Assembly (NCBI GenBank): GCA_052035955.1
Contig: JBPOHD010000059.1
Coordinates: 1-61,720, forward strand
Direction: 5' to 3'
Length of the DNA stretch: 61,720 nt
Source of the DNA: JAEUNJ01 sp052035955
GTDB taxonomy: Bacteria > Pseudomonadota > Gammaproteobacteria > Burkholderiales > Rhodocyclaceae
Shown here: in pieces, positions 48,495 to 56,658 of the stretch
Position numbering within the stretch: the stretch's first letter is position 1
Layout: each line of letters opens with the position of its first letter
Notes under the pieces: generated by a model
Seen by the model: the letters and a program-made list of their open reading frames with translations, nothing else
The model's database searches: none
What the model was told of the DNA's origin: nothing
Translations under genes and position numbers: made by a program

Positions 48495-49637
48495 ATGAAT
48501 TTCAACTACACGGAAGAGCAACTCGCCCTGCAGGACACCCTGCGCCGCTTCATTTCCAAGGATTACGGCTTCGAGCACCGCCGCGCCCTGGCCAAGGCCG
48601 ATCCCGGCTTCAGCAAGGAAGCCTGGGCCCAGTACGCCGACTTCGGCCTGCTCGCCCTGCCCTTCACGGAAGACCAGGGCGGCCTGGGCGGCACGCCCAT
48701 CGACACCATGCTGGTCATGGAGATGTTCGGCCGCGGCCTGCTCCTGGAACCCTACCTGCCCACCGTCGTCGTCGCCGGCAGCCTGATCCGCGACTACGGC
48801 ACGGCGACCCAGCAGGCGGAACTGATCCCGGCCATCGCCGGCGGCGAACTGATGATGGCCCTCGCCCACTACGAGCCCGAGGGCCGCTACGACCTGCACC
48901 ACGTCGCCACGACGGCGGTCCGCAACGGCAACGGCTGGAAGATCTCCGGGCACAAGTGCGTGGTCATCGGCGCCCCCTCGGCCGACAAGTTCATCGTCTC
49001 CGCCCGGACCTCGGACGGCGCCCGGGACGAGCACGGCATCTCCCTGTTCGTCGTCGATCGCGGTGCCCCGGGCCTGACCCTGCGCGCCTACCCGACCCAG
49101 GACGGCGGGCGCGCCGGCGAGGTGCATCTGGACCACGTGCAGGTGGGCGAGGACGACCTGGTGGGAGAGCTGAACAAGGGCTACCTGATGGTCGAGCGGG
49201 CCATCGACTTCGGCATCGCCGGGCTGTGCGCCGAGGCGGTGGGGGTGATGTCGGCCCTCATCGAGGTGACGCTGGAATACCTGAAGACGCGCAAGCAGTT
49301 CGGCGCGCCGCTGGCCAAGTTCCAGGCCCTCCAGCACCGCATGGCCGACATGGCCATCGCCACCGAGCAGTCCCGCTCCATGGCCATCCTGGCCGCCGTC
49401 GGCGCCAAGACCGACGACGCCGAGACCCGCAACCGGGACATCACCGCCGCCAAGGCCTACATCGGCCAGCAGGCGCGCCTGGTCGGCCAGCAGGCGGTGC
49501 AGCTGCACGGCGGCATGGGCGTCACGGACGAGCTCAACGTCAGCCACTACTTCAAGCGCCTGACCATGATCTGCGCCACCTTCGGCGACACGGACCATCA
49601 CCTGGGCCGGTTCAGCGCCACCCTGCTGGCGGCCTGA
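48495..49637 (+). CDS. Acyl-CoA dehydrogenase, PimD-like (small subunit type)
   Basis: 380 aa, starting MNFNYTEEQLALQDTLRRFI 22 bases after its partner. ACAD fold with LKTRKQFGAPLAKFQALQHR and the C-terminal VQLHGGMGVTDELNVSHYF. In such pairs one subunit carries the flavin contacts lost from the other. A hairpin terminator follows it. Confidence 0.87.
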   Translation: MNFNYTEEQLALQDTLRRFISKDYGFEHRRALAKADPGFSKEAWAQYADFGLLALPFTEDQGGLGGTPIDTMLVMEMFGRGLLLEPYLPTVVVAGSLIRDYGTATQQAELIPAIAGGELMMALAHYEPEGRYDLHHVATTAVRNGNGWKISGHKCVVIGAPSADKFIVSARTSDGARDEHGISLFVVDRGAPGLTLRAYPTQDGGRAGEVHLDHVQVGEDDLVGELNKGYLMVERAIDFGIAGLCAEAVGVMSALIEVTLEYLKTRKQFGAPLAKFQALQHRMADMAIATEQSRSMAILAAVGAKTDDAETRNRDITAAKAYIGQQARLVGQQAVQLHGGMGVTDELNVSHYFKRLTMICATFGDTDHHLGRFSATLLAA

Positions 49638-49670
49638 GTTGTCCGGCCCGGCTGCGCAGTAAGCTCACGG

Positions 49671-49698
49671 ACCCGGAGGGGCGCAGGCCCTTCCGGGT
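49671..49698 (+). terminator. Probable terminator after the pimCD-like pair
   Basis: ACCCGGAGGGGC and GCCCTTCCGGGT pair with one mismatch around a GCAG loop, followed by TCGCCTTTTC. The T-run is short, so termination may be partial; the next gene starts 22 bases later. Confidence 0.55.
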
Positions 49699-49719
49699 TC
49701 GCCTTTTCGGGACAAGCCC

Positions 49720-51513
49720 ATGACGTCGAAACTGATCAACCGCCGCGACCTCGATTTCGTCCTCTACGAACTCCTGGACGTGGACCGGCTCTGCGAACGG
49801 CCGCGCTACGCGGACCACGGCCGCGAAACCTTCACCGCGGCCCTCGACACGGCCGAGAAGATCGCCGAGGACAAGTTCGCCTCCCACAACCGCAAGGCCG
49901 ACCTTAACGAACCGCATTTCGACGGCGAGCGCGTCCACATGATCCCCGAGGTGAAGGAGGCGCTGGCGGCCTTCATCGAGGCCGGCTTCATGGCCGCCGG
50001 CCAGGACTACGAGTACGGCGGCATGCAGCTGCCGCACGTGATGGCCCTGGCCTGCAACGGCATCTTCAAGGCGGCCAACGTGGGCACCGCCGGCTACCCC
50101 TTCCTGACCATCGGCAACGCCAACCTGCTGCTCGCCCACGGCAGCCGGGAACAGATCGACCGCTACGTCCGGCCGGAACTGGCGGGCCGCTTCTTCGGCA
50201 CCATGTGCCTCTCCGAGCCCCAGGCCGGCTCCTCCCTGGCCGACATCCGCACCACGGCGACGCCGCAACCGGACGGCAGCTACCGCATCGTCGGCACCAA
50301 GATGTGGATCTCCGGCGGCGACCACGAGCTCTCCGAGAACATCGTGCACCTGGTGCTGGCCCGCATTCAGGGCGCCCCGGCCGGGGTCAAGGGCATCTCC
50401 CTGTTCATCGTGCCGCGCTATCGGGTCAACGACGACGGCAGCCTCGGGCCGCGCAACGACGTGGCCCTGGCCGGCCTGAACCACAAGATGGGCTACCGGG
50501 GCACGGTCAACACCTTCCTGTCCTTCGGCGAAAAGGGCGACTGCTACGCCGAACTGGTGGGCGAGCCCCACAAGGGCCTCTCCTACATGTTCCACATGAT
50601 GAACGAGGCGCGCATCGGCGTCGGCTTCGGCGCCGCCATGCTGGGCTACACCGGCTACCTGCACGCCCTGGACTACGCCCGGAACCGGCCCCAGGGCCGG
50701 CCCCTGGGCGCCAAGGACCCGGCGACGCCCCAGGTGCCCATCACCGAACACGCCGACGTCCGGCGCATGCTGCTCGCCCAGAAGGCCTACGCGGAAGGGG
50801 GGCTGGCCCTGTGCCTCTATGCCGGCCGCCTGGTGGACGAGGAGCGGAGCGGCGCCACCGGGGAAGCCCGGCGCGGCGCCCATGCCCTCCTCGACCTGCT
50901 GACGCCGGTGGTCAAGTCCTGGCCGTCCCAATGGTGCCTGGAAGCCAACAGCCTGGCCATCCAGGTGCACGGCGGCTACGGCTACACCCGCGAATACCCG
51001 GTGGAGCAGTTCTACCGCGACAACCGCCTGAACCCGATCCACGAGGGCACCTTCGGCATCCAGGCCCTCGACCTGCTCGGCCGCAAGGCGGTCATGGACG
51101 GCGGCGCCGCCCTGGCCGCGCTGGCCAGGGACATGGGCGCCACCATCGCCGAGGCCCCGGCCGAACTGACCGCCGAGGCAGCCGCCCTGGGAGCCGCGCT
51201 GGCCGACACCGAGGCCACGCTGCGCACCCTGGTCCCGGTCATGGCGAAGGATCCCGGCCTGGCACTGGCCAACGCCGCGGCCTTCCTGGAGGCCTTCGGC
51301 CACACCGTGGTCGCCTGGCTCTGGCTGCGCATGGCCGTGGCGGCCACCCGCGCCCTGCCCGAGGCCGTCGGCGACGACATCAACTTCTATCGTGGCAAGA
51401 TCGCCGCCTGCCGCTGGTTCTTCCGCTGGGAACTGCCCAAGACCCGGGCCTGGCACGAATTGCTGCGCAGCCTGGACGATACCTGCCTGGCCACCGATCC
51501 GGCCTGGCTCTGA
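49720..51513 (+). CDS. Acyl-CoA dehydrogenase with C-terminal extension, DmdC-like
   Basis: 597 aa, about 200 longer than ordinary ACADs. Motifs MCLSEPQAGSSLADIRTTA, KMWISGGDHELSENI, IQVHGGYGYTREYPVEQFYRD. The extra C-terminal domain is that of the 3-methylmercaptopropionyl-CoA dehydrogenase/long ACAD subgroup, whose members also serve other acyl-CoAs. Substrate not readable. A third dehydrogenase in this half of the cluster suggests several desaturation steps. Confidence 0.87.
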   Translation: MTSKLINRRDLDFVLYELLDVDRLCERPRYADHGRETFTAALDTAEKIAEDKFASHNRKADLNEPHFDGERVHMIPEVKEALAAFIEAGFMAAGQDYEYGGMQLPHVMALACNGIFKAANVGTAGYPFLTIGNANLLLAHGSREQIDRYVRPELAGRFFGTMCLSEPQAGSSLADIRTTATPQPDGSYRIVGTKMWISGGDHELSENIVHLVLARIQGAPAGVKGISLFIVPRYRVNDDGSLGPRNDVALAGLNHKMGYRGTVNTFLSFGEKGDCYAELVGEPHKGLSYMFHMMNEARIGVGFGAAMLGYTGYLHALDYARNRPQGRPLGAKDPATPQVPITEHADVRRMLLAQKAYAEGGLALCLYAGRLVDEERSGATGEARRGAHALLDLLTPVVKSWPSQWCLEANSLAIQVHGGYGYTREYPVEQFYRDNRLNPIHEGTFGIQALDLLGRKAVMDGGAALAALARDMGATIAEAPAELTAEAAALGAALADTEATLRTLVPVMAKDPGLALANAAAFLEAFGHTVVAWLWLRMAVAATRALPEAVGDDINFYRGKIAACRWFFRWELPKTRAWHELLRSLDDTCLATDPAWL

Positions 51514-51534
51514 TCCATTTCCCGAAAGGCTCCC

Positions 51535-52317
51535 ATGCAAGACGAACACATCCTCTGCGAACGCCGGGAAGGCGTCCTGGTCGTCGAGATCCGCCGGCGC
51601 GAGAAGAAGAACGCCCTGACCAGCGCCATGTACAGCGCCCTGGCCTCGGCCCTGGCCCACGCCGCCGAGCAGTCCGCCGTGCGGGCCGTCCTGATCCGCG
51701 GCCAGGAGGACCTCTTCACGGCCGGCAACGACCTGGAGGATTTCCTCCAGCGCAAGGCCACGGACGAGAGCCAGGCCATGCGCTTCCTGCACGTGATCTC
51801 GGTCTTCGAGAAGCCGGTCGTGGCGGCCGTCGCCGGCCATGCCGTCGGAATCGGCACCACCATGCTGCTGCACTGCGACCTGGTCTACGCGGCGGACAAC
51901 GCGAAGTTCCAGTTGCCCTTCGTGAACCTGGCCCTCTGCCCCGAGGCGGCCTCCAGCCTGCTGCTGCCGCGGGCCGCCGGCCACCGGCGGGCCGCCGAAC
52001 TGCTGATGCTGGGCGATCCCTTCGACGCATCGAAGGCGGTTGCGGCAGGCATCGTGAACGAGATCCTGCCCCCCGACCGCCTGATGGACCACGCCTTCGC
52101 CAAGGCCCGCACCCTGGCCGACAAGCCCGCCACGGCGCTGGCCGTCACCAAGGCCCTGATGCGCCGGCCCGTGCGTGCCGAAGTCGACGAAGCCATGCGC
52201 GAGGAGGCCATCCATTTCGCCGACCTGGTGTCCTCGGCCCCGGCCAAGGAGATCTTCGCCGCCTTCCTGGAGAAGCGGCCGGTGAATCCCGCCAAGGTCC
52301 ATGGAGAGGGACGATGA
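51535..52317 (+). CDS. Enoyl-CoA hydratase/isomerase family protein
   Basis: 260 aa crotonase fold. First oxyanion NH in LFTAGNDLEDF, second in VAGHAVGIGTTMLLHCDLVYA. The Ala-Gly-Asn (AGND) start and the peroxisomal-isomerase-like pattern suggest a double-bond isomerase as likely as a hydratase. Its stop overlaps the next ATG. Confidence 0.85.
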   Translation: MQDEHILCERREGVLVVEIRRREKKNALTSAMYSALASALAHAAEQSAVRAVLIRGQEDLFTAGNDLEDFLQRKATDESQAMRFLHVISVFEKPVVAAVAGHAVGIGTTMLLHCDLVYAADNAKFQLPFVNLALCPEAASSLLLPRAAGHRRAAELLMLGDPFDASKAVAAGIVNEILPPDRLMDHAFAKARTLADKPATALAVTKALMRRPVRAEVDEAMREEAIHFADLVSSAPAKEIFAAFLEKRPVNPAKVHGEGR

Positions 52318-52757
52318 GCGCCACGCCCGAGGTTCCCGAGGGCTTCGTCCTCTTCCCGACCCACCCGGGCTTCATCGCCCACGTGGGGCCCTTCTATTAC
52401 AGGAAGGGAGCGCGCCCCATGGTCGTCGGCGTGCGCATCGACGAGCGCCACCAGAACATCCGCGGCATCGTGCACGGCGGCATGCTGGTCACCATCGCCG
52501 ACAGCGCCCTCGGCATAGCCATCGCCCGCACCAGCGACCCGCCCCATGCCATGGTGACGGTGAACCTTTCCGTGGATTTCGTCGAGTCGGCCAACATCGG
52601 GGACTGGGTCGAGGCCCACGTGGACATCCAGCGCATCGGCAAGCGCATGGCCTACGCCAATTGCTACCTGCACGTCGGCGAGCGCCGCATCCTGCGCGCC
52701 AGCGGCGTCTTCGCCATGATGCCCCCCTTGAAGCCCAAGGAAGACTTCGAGGGCTGA
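52314..52757 (+). CDS. PaaI-family hotdog thioesterase
   Basis: 147 aa. Conserved NIRGIVHGGMLVTIADSALG and VTVNLSVDFVESANIGDWV define a PaaI/acyl-CoA thioesterase. Overlaps the hydratase stop by four bases. Releases CoA from stalled acyl esters. Confidence 0.85.
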   Translation: MSATPEVPEGFVLFPTHPGFIAHVGPFYYRKGARPMVVGVRIDERHQNIRGIVHGGMLVTIADSALGIAIARTSDPPHAMVTVNLSVDFVESANIGDWVEAHVDIQRIGKRMAYANCYLHVGERRILRASGVFAMMPPLKPKEDFEG

Positions 52758-52780
52758 TCCTGCCCGGAGCGAAAGCAGCC

Positions 52781-53245
52781 ATGTCCGCAAGAGATCCCAT
52801 GCTCCCCGCCGATCCGGACTACGCGGCCGCGGTTCGCCGCAACACCCTGGGCATGCCCATCGCCCGCATGTTCGGCGTGCAATTCACCGTCGTCGAGCCC
52901 GGGCACGTGGAAGCCGTGTTGCCCTACCGGGAAGACCTCGGCTACAAGGCCGGCCATTTCCAGGGCGTCGCCGTTTCCGCCGTCGCCTACTTCGCCGCCA
53001 CCTCGGCCATCGGCACCCTGCTGCCGGCGGACCGGGTGGCGATGACGCTGGACCAGACCGTCAAGTTCCTCGCCCCGGCCGCCGGCGAGCGCCTCGTCGC
53101 CCGGGGTCGCATGGTGTCATCGGGGCGCTCGGTGGGCGTCGGCGCGGCCGATGTCTATGCCGTGCGCGACGGCCGAGAGACCCTCTGCGCCACGGCCCTG
53201 GTGACCTCCCGCAACGTGAAGCGCCCCCCCACGGAGACTCCATAA
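52781..53245 (+). CDS. Second hotdog-fold thioesterase (PaaI/DUF4442-like)
   Basis: 154 aa. Hotdog domain with LGYKAGHFQGVAVSAVAYFA in place of the usual HGG helix and ALTLDQ-like VAMTLDQTVKFLAPA. The catalytic region differs from its neighbour, so activity is less certain. Lies 23 bases after the first thioesterase and one base before the ComB-like gene. Confidence 0.75.
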   Translation: MSARDPMLPADPDYAAAVRRNTLGMPIARMFGVQFTVVEPGHVEAVLPYREDLGYKAGHFQGVAVSAVAYFAATSAIGTLLPADRVAMTLDQTVKFLAPAAGERLVARGRMVSSGRSVGVGAADVYAVRDGRETLCATALVTSRNVKRPPTETP

Positions 53246-53246
53246 C

Positions 53247-53966
53247 GTGCAAAAGATCCATGTGCTGCTGAAGAAGGAGGAACTGGACACGGAGCGCCTG
53301 GAGGGCAAGGTGGTCATCGTCCTCGACATCCTGTTCGCCACCTCCACCATCGTCACCGCCCTGGCCCATGGGGCGTCGGAGGTGATCCCGACCCTCGACG
53401 GCAGGGCAGCCCTGGCCGCGGCGGAGGGAAGGAAGGAAGGCAGCTACGTCCTGTCCGGCGAATTCAATGCCGTCACCCTGCCCGGCTTCCACCACCCGAC
53501 GCCCCAGGCCCTGCTCAAGGATGGCGGCGTAGCGGGGCGGACCCTGATCTACTCGACCACCAACGGTACCGTCGCCCTGGCCAAATCGCGGGAGGCCGCC
53601 CACGTATACGCCGGCGCCCTGCTCAACGGCGAGGCGGTGGTCGAGCACGTGGTGCGCCATCACCCGCAAAACACGGTGCTGGTGGTCTGTTCCGGCTCGG
53701 CCGACAATTTCAACCTCGAGGACTTCTACGGCGCCGGCTACCTTATCTCCCTGTTCCGCCGTCACGAGGGTCCCCGGGACTTCACGGACGCCGCCCTCGC
53801 CGCTGAACTGTTGCACGCCGGTGCCGACGCCGCCGACTGCCTGGCCCGGGCCCGGGTCGGCCGCATGATGCTGGAACGCAGACTGGAGAGCGAGATCGCC
53901 TTCGCCGCCCGCAAGAGCTGCTATACGGTCGTCCCGCGGCTGGAGGATGGAAGGCTGGTGGGGTAG
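53247..53966 (+). CDS. ComB-family (2-phosphosulfolactate phosphatase-like) protein
   Basis: 239 aa from a GTG. The family blocks VVIVLDILFATSTIVTALAHGA, SGEFNAVTLPGF and IYSTTNGTVAL are clear. ComB dephosphorylates 2-phosphosulfolactate in coenzyme M synthesis. No ComA or ComC is nearby and coenzyme M is not expected here, so the real substrate is probably another phosphorylated acid. It sits in tandem with thioesterases in an acyl-CoA operon. Confidence 0.8.
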   Translation: MQKIHVLLKKEELDTERLEGKVVIVLDILFATSTIVTALAHGASEVIPTLDGRAALAAAEGRKEGSYVLSGEFNAVTLPGFHHPTPQALLKDGGVAGRTLIYSTTNGTVALAKSREAAHVYAGALLNGEAVVEHVVRHHPQNTVLVVCSGSADNFNLEDFYGAGYLISLFRRHEGPRDFTDAALAAELLHAGADAADCLARARVGRMMLERRLESEIAFAARKSCYTVVPRLEDGRLVG

Positions 53967-53982
53967 AGGAAGTCCGAGGCTC

Positions 53983-54112
53983 ACCGCAAAGGCGCGAAGG
54001 CGCAAAGTTCGCTCGGAGCCACGGCGGTCGGAAAAAGGAAACGGATATGAACGATCATTGTCGCCTCTGCCTTGCTTCGCGCCTTCGCGCCTTTGCGTCC
54101 TCGGGTCCCGCA
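53983..54112. repeat. Imperfect inverted repeat element (GCAAAGGCGC type)
   Basis: Left arm CTCACCGCAAAGGCGCGAAG (about 53979 on), right arm CTTCGCGCCTTCGCGCCTTT through about 54107. It occupies the whole gap between the ComB-like gene and the CoA ligase. Confidence 0.85.
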
Positions 54113-54129
54113 TTCAGCTCCACCACCCC

Positions 54130-55686
54130 ATGAACCTCGACGAACTCGTTTCCCGGCCCTTCGCCGCGCTTCCGGACCTGATCCGGGAACATGCCTCGGA
54201 ACAACCCGGCCGGACGGCCCTGGTGCAGGAAGGCCGGCGGCTCTCCTACGCGGAGCTCGATGCCGGCATGGACCGGGTCGCCGCGACCCTGCAACGGGAA
54301 GGCCTGGCGCCCGGCGACGCCGTCGCCATCTGCGCCGCCACCTCCATCGACTATGCGACCGTCTTCCTCGGCGCCCTGCGCGCCGGCATCGCCGTCGCCC
54401 CCCTGTCGCCCGGCTCCACGGCCGACGGGCTGGTCACCATGCTGCAGGATTCCGAGGCCGAGTTCGTCTTCCTGGACGCCGCCTCGGCAGGCATCCTGGC
54501 CCCGGTGCGCGCCCGGTTCGCCACCCGTCCGGTGGCCCTGGACGGCTACGGCGCCGGACCGGATTTCGCGGAATGGCTGGTCCCTCCCGGCGCCAGGCCG
54601 GAGCCGGTCGCCATAGAACCGGCCTGGCCCTTCAACATCATCTACTCCTCCGGCACCACCGGCACGCCGAAGGGCATCGTCCAGCCCCACGCCATGCGCT
54701 GGGCCCACGTCCAGCGCGGCACCCTTTCGGGCTACGGGCCCGATGCCGTGACCCTGGTCGCCACCCCCCTCTACTCCAACACCACCCTGGTCAGCTTCTT
54801 CCCGACCCTGGGGCTCGGCGGCACCGTGGTGCTGATGACCAAGTTCGAGGCCGGGCGCTACCTGGACCTGGCGGAGAAGCATCGGGCCACCCACACCATG
54901 CTCGTGCCCGTGCAGTACCAGCGCCTCATGGCCCATCCGGACTTCGACCGCTACGACCTTTCTTCCTTCCGCATGAAGTTCTGCACCAGCGCCCCCTTCC
55001 GCGCCGAACTGAAGGCCGACGTGCTCAAGCGCTGGCCGGGTGGCCTGGTCGAGTACTACGGCATGACGGAGGGCGGCGGCACCTGCATCCTCTACGCCCA
55101 CGAGACCCCCGACAAGCTGCACACCGTGGGCCGCCCGGCCCCCACCAGCCAGATCCGCCTCATCGACGAGGCCGGCAGGGAGGTCGCCCCCGGCGAAACC
55201 GGCGAGGTGGTCGGCCGCTCGCCCGGCATGATGACCGGCTATCACAAGCAGCCCGAAAAGACCCGGGAAGCCGAGTGGTACGACGTCGAGGGCCGGCGCC
55301 ACATCCGCACCGGCGACCTCGGGCGTTTCGACGAGGACGGATTCCTGGTCCTGATGGACCGGAAGAAGGACATGATCATTTCGGGGGGGTTCAACGTCTA
55401 TCCCTCCGACCTGGAGGCCGTGCTCCTGATGCATCCGGCCGTCGCCGAGGCGGCCGTCGTCGGCGTCGCCTCCGAGCGCTGGGGCGAGACTCCCGTCGCC
55501 TTCGTCGTCGCGCGGCCAGGGACGGAACCCGGCCCGCAGGCCCTGATGGCCTTCGTCAACGAAAGGGTCGGCAAGACCCAGCGCCTGGCCGCCTTGGAGC
55601 TCGTGGCCGCCCTGCCCCGCAGCAGCATAGGCAAGATCCTCAAGCGCGACCTGCGCGATGGCTACCGGCCCAAGGACCCCCTCTGA
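54130..55686 (+). CDS. Acyl-CoA synthetase (AMP-forming)
   Basis: 518 aa ANL enzyme. AMP loop IYSSGTTGTPKGI, EYYGMTEGGG, TGDLGRFDEDGFLV, and catalytic Lys in PRSSIGKILKRDLRDGY. Starts MNLDELVSRPF. Activates a carboxylic acid for the dehydrogenases upstream. The stop overlaps the next ATG by one base. Confidence 0.88.
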   Translation: MNLDELVSRPFAALPDLIREHASEQPGRTALVQEGRRLSYAELDAGMDRVAATLQREGLAPGDAVAICAATSIDYATVFLGALRAGIAVAPLSPGSTADGLVTMLQDSEAEFVFLDAASAGILAPVRARFATRPVALDGYGAGPDFAEWLVPPGARPEPVAIEPAWPFNIIYSSGTTGTPKGIVQPHAMRWAHVQRGTLSGYGPDAVTLVATPLYSNTTLVSFFPTLGLGGTVVLMTKFEAGRYLDLAEKHRATHTMLVPVQYQRLMAHPDFDRYDLSSFRMKFCTSAPFRAELKADVLKRWPGGLVEYYGMTEGGGTCILYAHETPDKLHTVGRPAPTSQIRLIDEAGREVAPGETGEVVGRSPGMMTGYHKQPEKTREAEWYDVEGRRHIRTGDLGRFDEDGFLVLMDRKKDMIISGGFNVYPSDLEAVLLMHPAVAEAAVVGVASERWGETPVAFVVARPGTEPGPQALMAFVNERVGKTQRLAALELVAALPRSSIGKILKRDLRDGYRPKDPL

Positions 55687-56648
55687 TGACCACGACTCCG
55701 GAACCGATCCGCAACCGCGTGACCGACCTCCTCGGCGTCCGCTATCCCATCATCCAGGCCCCCATGGGCTGGATCGCCCGGGCGCCCCTGGCCTCCGCCG
55801 TGTCGAATGCAGGAGGCATGGGCATCATCGAGACCGCCTCCGGCGAACTGGAGACCATCCGGGACGAGATACGCCGCATGCGCGACCTGACGGACCGGCC
55901 TTTCGGCGTCAACATTGCCCTGAGCTACGTGCGCGACCCGGGCATCGTCGATTTCGTCGCCGGCCAGGGCGTGCGCTTCGTCACCACCTCGGCGGGCGAC
56001 CCCTCCCGCTACTGCGCCCAGCTGAAGGCCGCCGGCCTGACCGTGTTCCACGTGGTGCCGACCCTCAAGGGTGCCCTGAAGGCCGTCGAGGCCGGCGTGG
56101 ACGGCCTGATCGTCGAGGGCGGCGAAGGCGGCGGCTTCAAGAACCCGCGGGAGGTGGCCTCCATGGTCCTGCTGCCCCTGGTCTGCTCCCGGGTCGATGT
56201 GCCGGTGGTCGCCGCCGGCGGCTTCTGCGACGGCGTGTCCATGGCTGCCGCCTTCGCCCTCGGCGCCGAGGGCGTGCAGATGGGCACCCGCATGCTGGCC
56301 TCCGCCGAGTCGCCGGTGCACGAGAACTGGAAGCAGGCCATCGTCGCCGCAGGAGAAACCGACACCGTCTTCCTCAACCGGGGCGGCCAGGGCGCCGCCC
56401 TGCGGGCCCTGCGCACCGGGCGGACGAACCGCCTGGAGCCGCAGCCCATCGCCGACATGCGGGCCGAGTTCGCCGGCGTCCAGCAGCTCTACTTCGGCGG
56501 CGACATGGAAGCCGCCATTCCCCTGACCGGCCAGGTCTGCGGCCGCATCGACGCGGTGCGCCCGGTGCGCGAGATCGTCGAGGAAGCGGTGCGGGAATTC
56601 CGTCGCACGCTCGACGCCCTGCACGGGCGTTACGCCGCTGCGTACTGA
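55686..56648 (+). CDS. Nitronate monooxygenase / FabK-like flavoprotein
   Basis: 320 aa TIM-barrel NMO family (FMN). YPIIQAPMGWIA at the start, VEGGEGGG(F) and VAAGGFCDG for phosphate binding, QMGTRMLA near the end. Members include nitronate monooxygenase, enoyl-ACP reductase FabK and acyl-CoA-linked 2,4-dienoyl or propionate enzymes. In this cluster a reductase role on an enoyl-CoA is plausible but unproven. Confidence 0.8.
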   Translation: MTTTPEPIRNRVTDLLGVRYPIIQAPMGWIARAPLASAVSNAGGMGIIETASGELETIRDEIRRMRDLTDRPFGVNIALSYVRDPGIVDFVAGQGVRFVTTSAGDPSRYCAQLKAAGLTVFHVVPTLKGALKAVEAGVDGLIVEGGEGGGFKNPREVASMVLLPLVCSRVDVPVVAAGGFCDGVSMAAAFALGAEGVQMGTRMLASAESPVHENWKQAIVAAGETDTVFLNRGGQGAALRALRTGRTNRLEPQPIADMRAEFAGVQQLYFGGDMEAAIPLTGQVCGRIDAVRPVREIVEEAVREFRRTLDALHGRYAAAY

Positions 56649-56658
56649 GGCCGTACCC

